Below the pieces are notes generated by a model that saw only the letters and a list, made by a program, of their open reading frames with translations, had not been told where the DNA came from and did not search any database. A stretch of DNA of 7,675 bases from assembly GCA_020355945.1 (NCBI GenBank), contig CP070627.1:6953520-6961194 (forward strand), given 5' to 3'. Below are positions 4,982-7,675 of the stretch, in pieces (the first letter of the stretch is position 1; the number at the start of each line of letters is the position of its first letter). A program made the position numbers and the translations under genes. The DNA is from Candidatus Aminicenantota bacterium. GTDB taxonomy: Bacteria > Acidobacteriota > Aminicenantia > UBA2199.

Positions 4982-6610
4982 TCATTGGTTATCCGGGAAG
5001 GTGATAGCTTTGATGGCCAGGTCCCGTTTCCCGGTTAATGGGTCCCCTACCCAGATCAATACATCATAAATCCCGGGGGGAAACCCGGGAAAATCGATTT
5101 GGAGTCTCACTTTTGCTTTTTGTCCCTCCAGGTCCTTACCGGTTAATTCAAACATCTTTACACCATCGAACAGGCTTTGCGATTTTTGGTCAAACACCTG
5201 GATGCGTACCGGTAATTTTGTAATCGCCGGCTGATCCGGGGAATCATTTTCCTTTATTTTGAAATTTGTAACCACAAAAGATAAACAGTTATCTTTGAAA
5301 CTTACCCTCTCAACCCGGACATGGGGTGTTTCCGTTTCCTTTTGAACCTTTTCTGCTGCTTTCTCAAAATACCGGCCCTTTTTTAAATTACTGTAGGAGA
5401 TACGATATTTTTTGGTTTTGTCATTAATGGTGATTTTAATTTTATTATTTTTTTGGGCTTCTTCTTTGTCCGGTACAAAGGTCAAGACGTAATAGACATC
5501 ATCTGCTGCGATTTTTTGGTAGAATTTTTCGAATTTATTGGAATCGATAAAACTGCCGCCGGTCCGGGCGGAAATTTCTTTTAAAAGATTGTAAGAATCG
5601 GAGATGATGGGAACAAAGGATAAATCTGCGGCTAACTCGTTTTGCATGGTCCTGCCGTGTTCCATTAGTATGGTGTGAAAGGTGGCGCCTGTGTTGGTGA
5701 AGAGTTTAGCCAGGTCTTCGCGAGGAAGATAATCCCCGGGTTCCACGGCATCTCGAAGTTTTTCGTACCACTGCATGGCATTGAAAGACCCGAAAACGGT
5801 TGATGTGTCCGTACCTCCAAATAGAGCCTTGAAAAAAGGCGAACCAAACCTGGGTTTGAAGAATCTGCCCACCTGGTAAAAGCTCAACACCCACTTTTCA
5901 CCCTGTTGGGCCTTTAAATGATGGGCCAAACGGATATATTTATCAGTGCCCAGGTCTAAATAAAGGTTTTTAAATTCCTGGACCAATTGAATGTAATCCA
6001 TCACAAAATCCTGGGCATTGGTGTCATCCAGGTTACCATGTCGAGCACGGGATTTAAACAAACGCAGCAGTGATTTTAATCTCTGTTCCAGGATTCTCAA
6101 TTTGTGCCTGGCCTTGCCAGCTTCCAATTGCAGGATTCCTTTTAGTTTCTCTTTTTCCTCCTGGGGATTAGGAATATGCCGGTCCTCCACGAAAAAATTA
6201 TTGGTAATCAATATGATATGGTCATTGGGCTTTATGATCCGGTCGAAAAGGGGGTCCAGGGCATTTTCGATATCCAGGTGATAATCGCAGATATTAACTA
6301 TTAACAAAAATACTCGCGGAGAATTGGCAGGGGTTTCCAGGTTTTTCCGGGTTTCGTAGAAACCGTGAATTTCTTTTTCTTTTCCATTGACAAAGAGTTG
6401 AAAGTCCTTTTTTTCCAGGCCGGATACCGGTATCCCTTTTGAAAACACCCGCACCGCTAACTCGACATTGGTCACCTCGACTTCTTCTATAATTTTTTTA
6501 TGGGGCTGCCGGGACTCCTGGGAGTGCTGTTGGGCATATCCCGGGATGCAGGAGTAAAAAAGAAATAAACAAACCAGGCAAAAAAAATTTGAATTTACTA
6601 TCTTTGACAT
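4982..6610 (-). CDS. Secreted VWFA-related (Acidobacterial-type) protein with degenerate metal site
   Basis: This 542-residue protein starts with a signal peptide: Lys3, a hydrophobic stretch at about 9-24, and a likely cut after GYA at 24-26. It should act in the periplasm or at the cell surface. Residues 45-85 form a beta domain with the pattern NVELAVRVF..GIPVSGLEKKDFQLFVNGK, typical of the entry to VWFA-related proteins of Acidobacteria. The VWA-like fold follows from about 98 (VFLLIV) to about 380, with TGGSF at 350-354 and YYVLTFVPD at 373-381 near its end. Where a working MIDAS would read DxSxS, this protein has NICDY (106-110), so metal binding is probably lost. A charged helical insert occupies about 148-235. 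Residues 430-542 form a further beta-rich domain. The start is set by the signal peptide, but no ribosome binding site is visible and a terminator hairpin ends 8 bases upstream. Family placement is fairly sure; the molecular role is unknown. Confidence 0.85.
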   Translation of the reverse strand: MSKIVNSNFFCLVCLFLFYSCIPGYAQQHSQESRQPHKKIIEEVEVTNVELAVRVFSKGIPVSGLEKKDFQLFVNGKEKEIHGFYETRKNLETPANSPRVFLLIVNICDYHLDIENALDPLFDRIIKPNDHIILITNNFFVEDRHIPNPQEEKEKLKGILQLEAGKARHKLRILEQRLKSLLRLFKSRARHGNLDDTNAQDFVMDYIQLVQEFKNLYLDLGTDKYIRLAHHLKAQQGEKWVLSFYQVGRFFKPRFGSPFFKALFGGTDTSTVFGSFNAMQWYEKLRDAVEPGDYLPREDLAKLFTNTGATFHTILMEHGRTMQNELAADLSFVPIISDSYNLLKEISARTGGSFIDSNKFEKFYQKIAADDVYYVLTFVPDKEEAQKNNKIKITINDKTKKYRISYSNLKKGRYFEKAAEKVQKETETPHVRVERVSFKDNCLSFVVTNFKIKENDSPDQPAITKLPVRIQVFDQKSQSLFDGVKMFELTGKDLEGQKAKVRLQIDFPGFPPGIYDVLIWVGDPLTGKRDLAIKAITFPDNQ

Positions 6611-6618
6611 TTGTAAGC

Positions 6619-6654
6619 AAAAAAGCCCCCTGGTGTGACCCGGGGGGCTTTTTT
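6619..6654 (-). terminator. Strong intrinsic terminator after the TonB-dependent receptor gene
   Basis: The arms A6-G-C5-TGG and CC-G6-C-T6 pair over 15 positions, with one G-T pair, around a TGTGAC loop. A GC-rich stem flanked by A6 and T6 works in both directions. It lies 41 bases after the receptor gene's stop codon, so it should end that transcript on the minus strand. It also stands directly before the VWA-like gene, whose start codon is at 6608-6610. Confidence 0.88.
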
Positions 6655-6695
6655 AAGATATCGTTTATTGCCGCGTGTTACGTGGCTGTTTCGTA

Positions 6696-7675
6696 TTAGA
6701 ACCTGTACTTAATGCCAAACAGGGCTCGCCAGCGGGAGAGGAGCTGGTTGATGACGTAACGAGCATCTGCATCCTGGCTTCTACCCCAGAACTCGAACTT
6801 GGGTTTGCCGGTGGCAGCATCGTAACCCTTGAAAGTGAGAGGAGAATCATCAAACAGGATATAGCGGTAAACACCCCAGTCCTTGTTGAATAAATTGAGC
6901 AGGTTCTTCATGGTGAAAAAGAGTTCCAGTTTATGACCTTTGATGGGCATGGGGATGAATTGGGAAATTTTGAAATCGATGCCGTGATACCAGGGGTCGC
7001 GGCTGGAATTACGAGGCACGATTTGGCCGCGGTATTTTTCCAGTGTCGGATCATCGCGAATATATTTATCCAGTTCAGCCCAGGTTCCTCTTGTCAGGAT
7101 GATTTGATCTTCGCTGGCCGGTAACCAGACAGCGTCATTGATACGGCCGTCACCGTTAACGTCATTATAAAATATGGTGGAATAGGGACGACCGGAGCGG
7201 CCATTGTAAAAGAATGAAACCATGGTGGGGGCATTCTTGACGAAATTGAATCTCTTGGTCACAGCAAACATGATGCGATGGCGGGTATCGTGGGTGGAGT
7301 AAGTCAATTCCGGGTTATTGGGGTCCCCGGAGGTGATATTATATCCCCAGTTGGAGATGGCCCTGGAAGACGTACCACTAAACAGGTCTTTGGACATGCC
7401 GTGGGTGTAAGCGGCATTAATCATGCTGCCGTCTCGCCACTCTTTTTGCAGTTGGAAGGAGAGTTGATAAGAGAACCCCTGACTGGTATTGGTCAACAAG
7501 ATCACATTCCTGAATTCATTGTTGACCCAGTCGGTACCACCATATCTGCCGCCCCCGGACCCTGTTGTACTCTGGGTTCCAAAAAGAGGACGTCCATCAA
7601 AGGCACAGACTTCACCGGTGGGAGCGATATTGATATTTTCGAATTTGACCTCATTGATGTTCTTGCTGTAGACAA
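6696..7675 (-). CDS. TonB-dependent outer-membrane receptor, C-terminal part (5' end beyond window)
   Basis: About 325 residues are visible; the frame is open to the right edge, so the plug domain and signal peptide lie outside. The GTG at 7503-7505 is internal and not the start. The sequence alternates aromatic and polar residues as in beta-barrel strands and contains repeated strand motifs (FSYQLSFQLQKEW, INAAYTHGMSKDL, RHRIMFAVTKRF, LELFFTMKNLLNLFN). It ends in GIKYRF, with the terminal Phe expected for insertion by the Bam machinery. This composition fits the large Oar-like receptors, often with an N-terminal carboxypeptidase-regulatory-like domain, found in Acidobacteriota, Bacteroidota and Myxococcota. 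A segment at 7134-7163 encodes DVNGDGRIND, a calcium-loop-like motif probably in an extracellular loop. The substrate cannot be told. The terminator at 6619-6654 closes the gene. Confidence 0.88.
   Translation of the reverse strand, partial: VYSKNINEVKFENINIAPTGEVCAFDGRPLFGTQSTTGSGGGRYGGTDWVNNEFRNVILLTNTSQGFSYQLSFQLQKEWRDGSMINAAYTHGMSKDLFSGTSSRAISNWGYNITSGDPNNPELTYSTHDTRHRIMFAVTKRFNFVKNAPTMVSFFYNGRSGRPYSTIFYNDVNGDGRINDAVWLPASEDQIILTRGTWAELDKYIRDDPTLEKYRGQIVPRNSSRDPWYHGIDFKISQFIPMPIKGHKLELFFTMKNLLNLFNKDWGVYRYILFDDSPLTFKGYDAATGKPKFEFWGRSQDADARYVINQLLSRWRALFGIKYRF

Noticed and set aside
6537..6553. Lipoprotein signal in the VWA-like protein (Cys21 after FYS)
   Set aside because: The residues before the Cys do not fit a good lipobox, while GYA followed by Gln fits ordinary signal peptidase cleavage.
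6675..7124. Plus-strand open frames opposite the receptor gene
   Set aside because: They are antisense to clear beta-barrel coding sequence and have no ribosome binding sites.

Overview
The window looks like chromosomal DNA of a Gram-negative bacterium with moderate GC content. It carries the 3' part of an outer-membrane TonB-dependent receptor gene and a secreted protein with the layout of the 'VWFA-related' family best known from Acidobacteriota. Those two genes, with a bacterial serine-palmitoyltransferase-like enzyme, fit Acidobacteriota or the related Aminicenantes. That placement is inference; there is no rRNA or other phylogenetic marker here. I see no phage, integrase, transposase, tRNA or CRISPR.

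Left part, plus strand (1-1430): the window opens on what may be the last 21 codons of an upstream gene. A radical SAM protein of the spore photoproduct lyase (SPL) family follows at 79-1026. A gap of about 235 bases then holds a 7-bp triplet repeat, two perfect hairpins and one copy of a dispersed palindromic repeat. Next is a 55-residue single-pass membrane protein (1263-1430) with a strong ribosome binding site.

Centre, plus strand (1598-4938): three genes in tandem, probably one transcription unit from a promoter near 1540-1568. They are phosphopentomutase (deoB), a trimeric purine nucleoside phosphorylase (punA) and a PLP-dependent alpha-oxoamine synthase of the bacterial serine palmitoyltransferase type. 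The first two form a standard purine nucleoside salvage route: phosphorolysis gives (deoxy)ribose-1-phosphate, which DeoB converts to the 5-phosphate. The third gene is not an obvious partner, though the spacing suggests co-transcription. A strong hairpin sits between deoB and punA, just before the punA ribosome binding site.

Right part, minus strand (4982-7675): a secreted VWA-like protein whose metal site appears lost lies downstream of the TonB-dependent receptor gene, which runs off the right edge. A strong hairpin terminator separates them and ends only 8 bases before the VWA gene's start codon. The convergent junction at 4939-4981 holds a second copy of the dispersed repeat.

I found no convincing new multi-gene system. 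The points most worth checking are the degenerate VWA protein with its terminator-embedded start, the salvage plus alpha-oxoamine synthase linkage, and the intergenic repeats.
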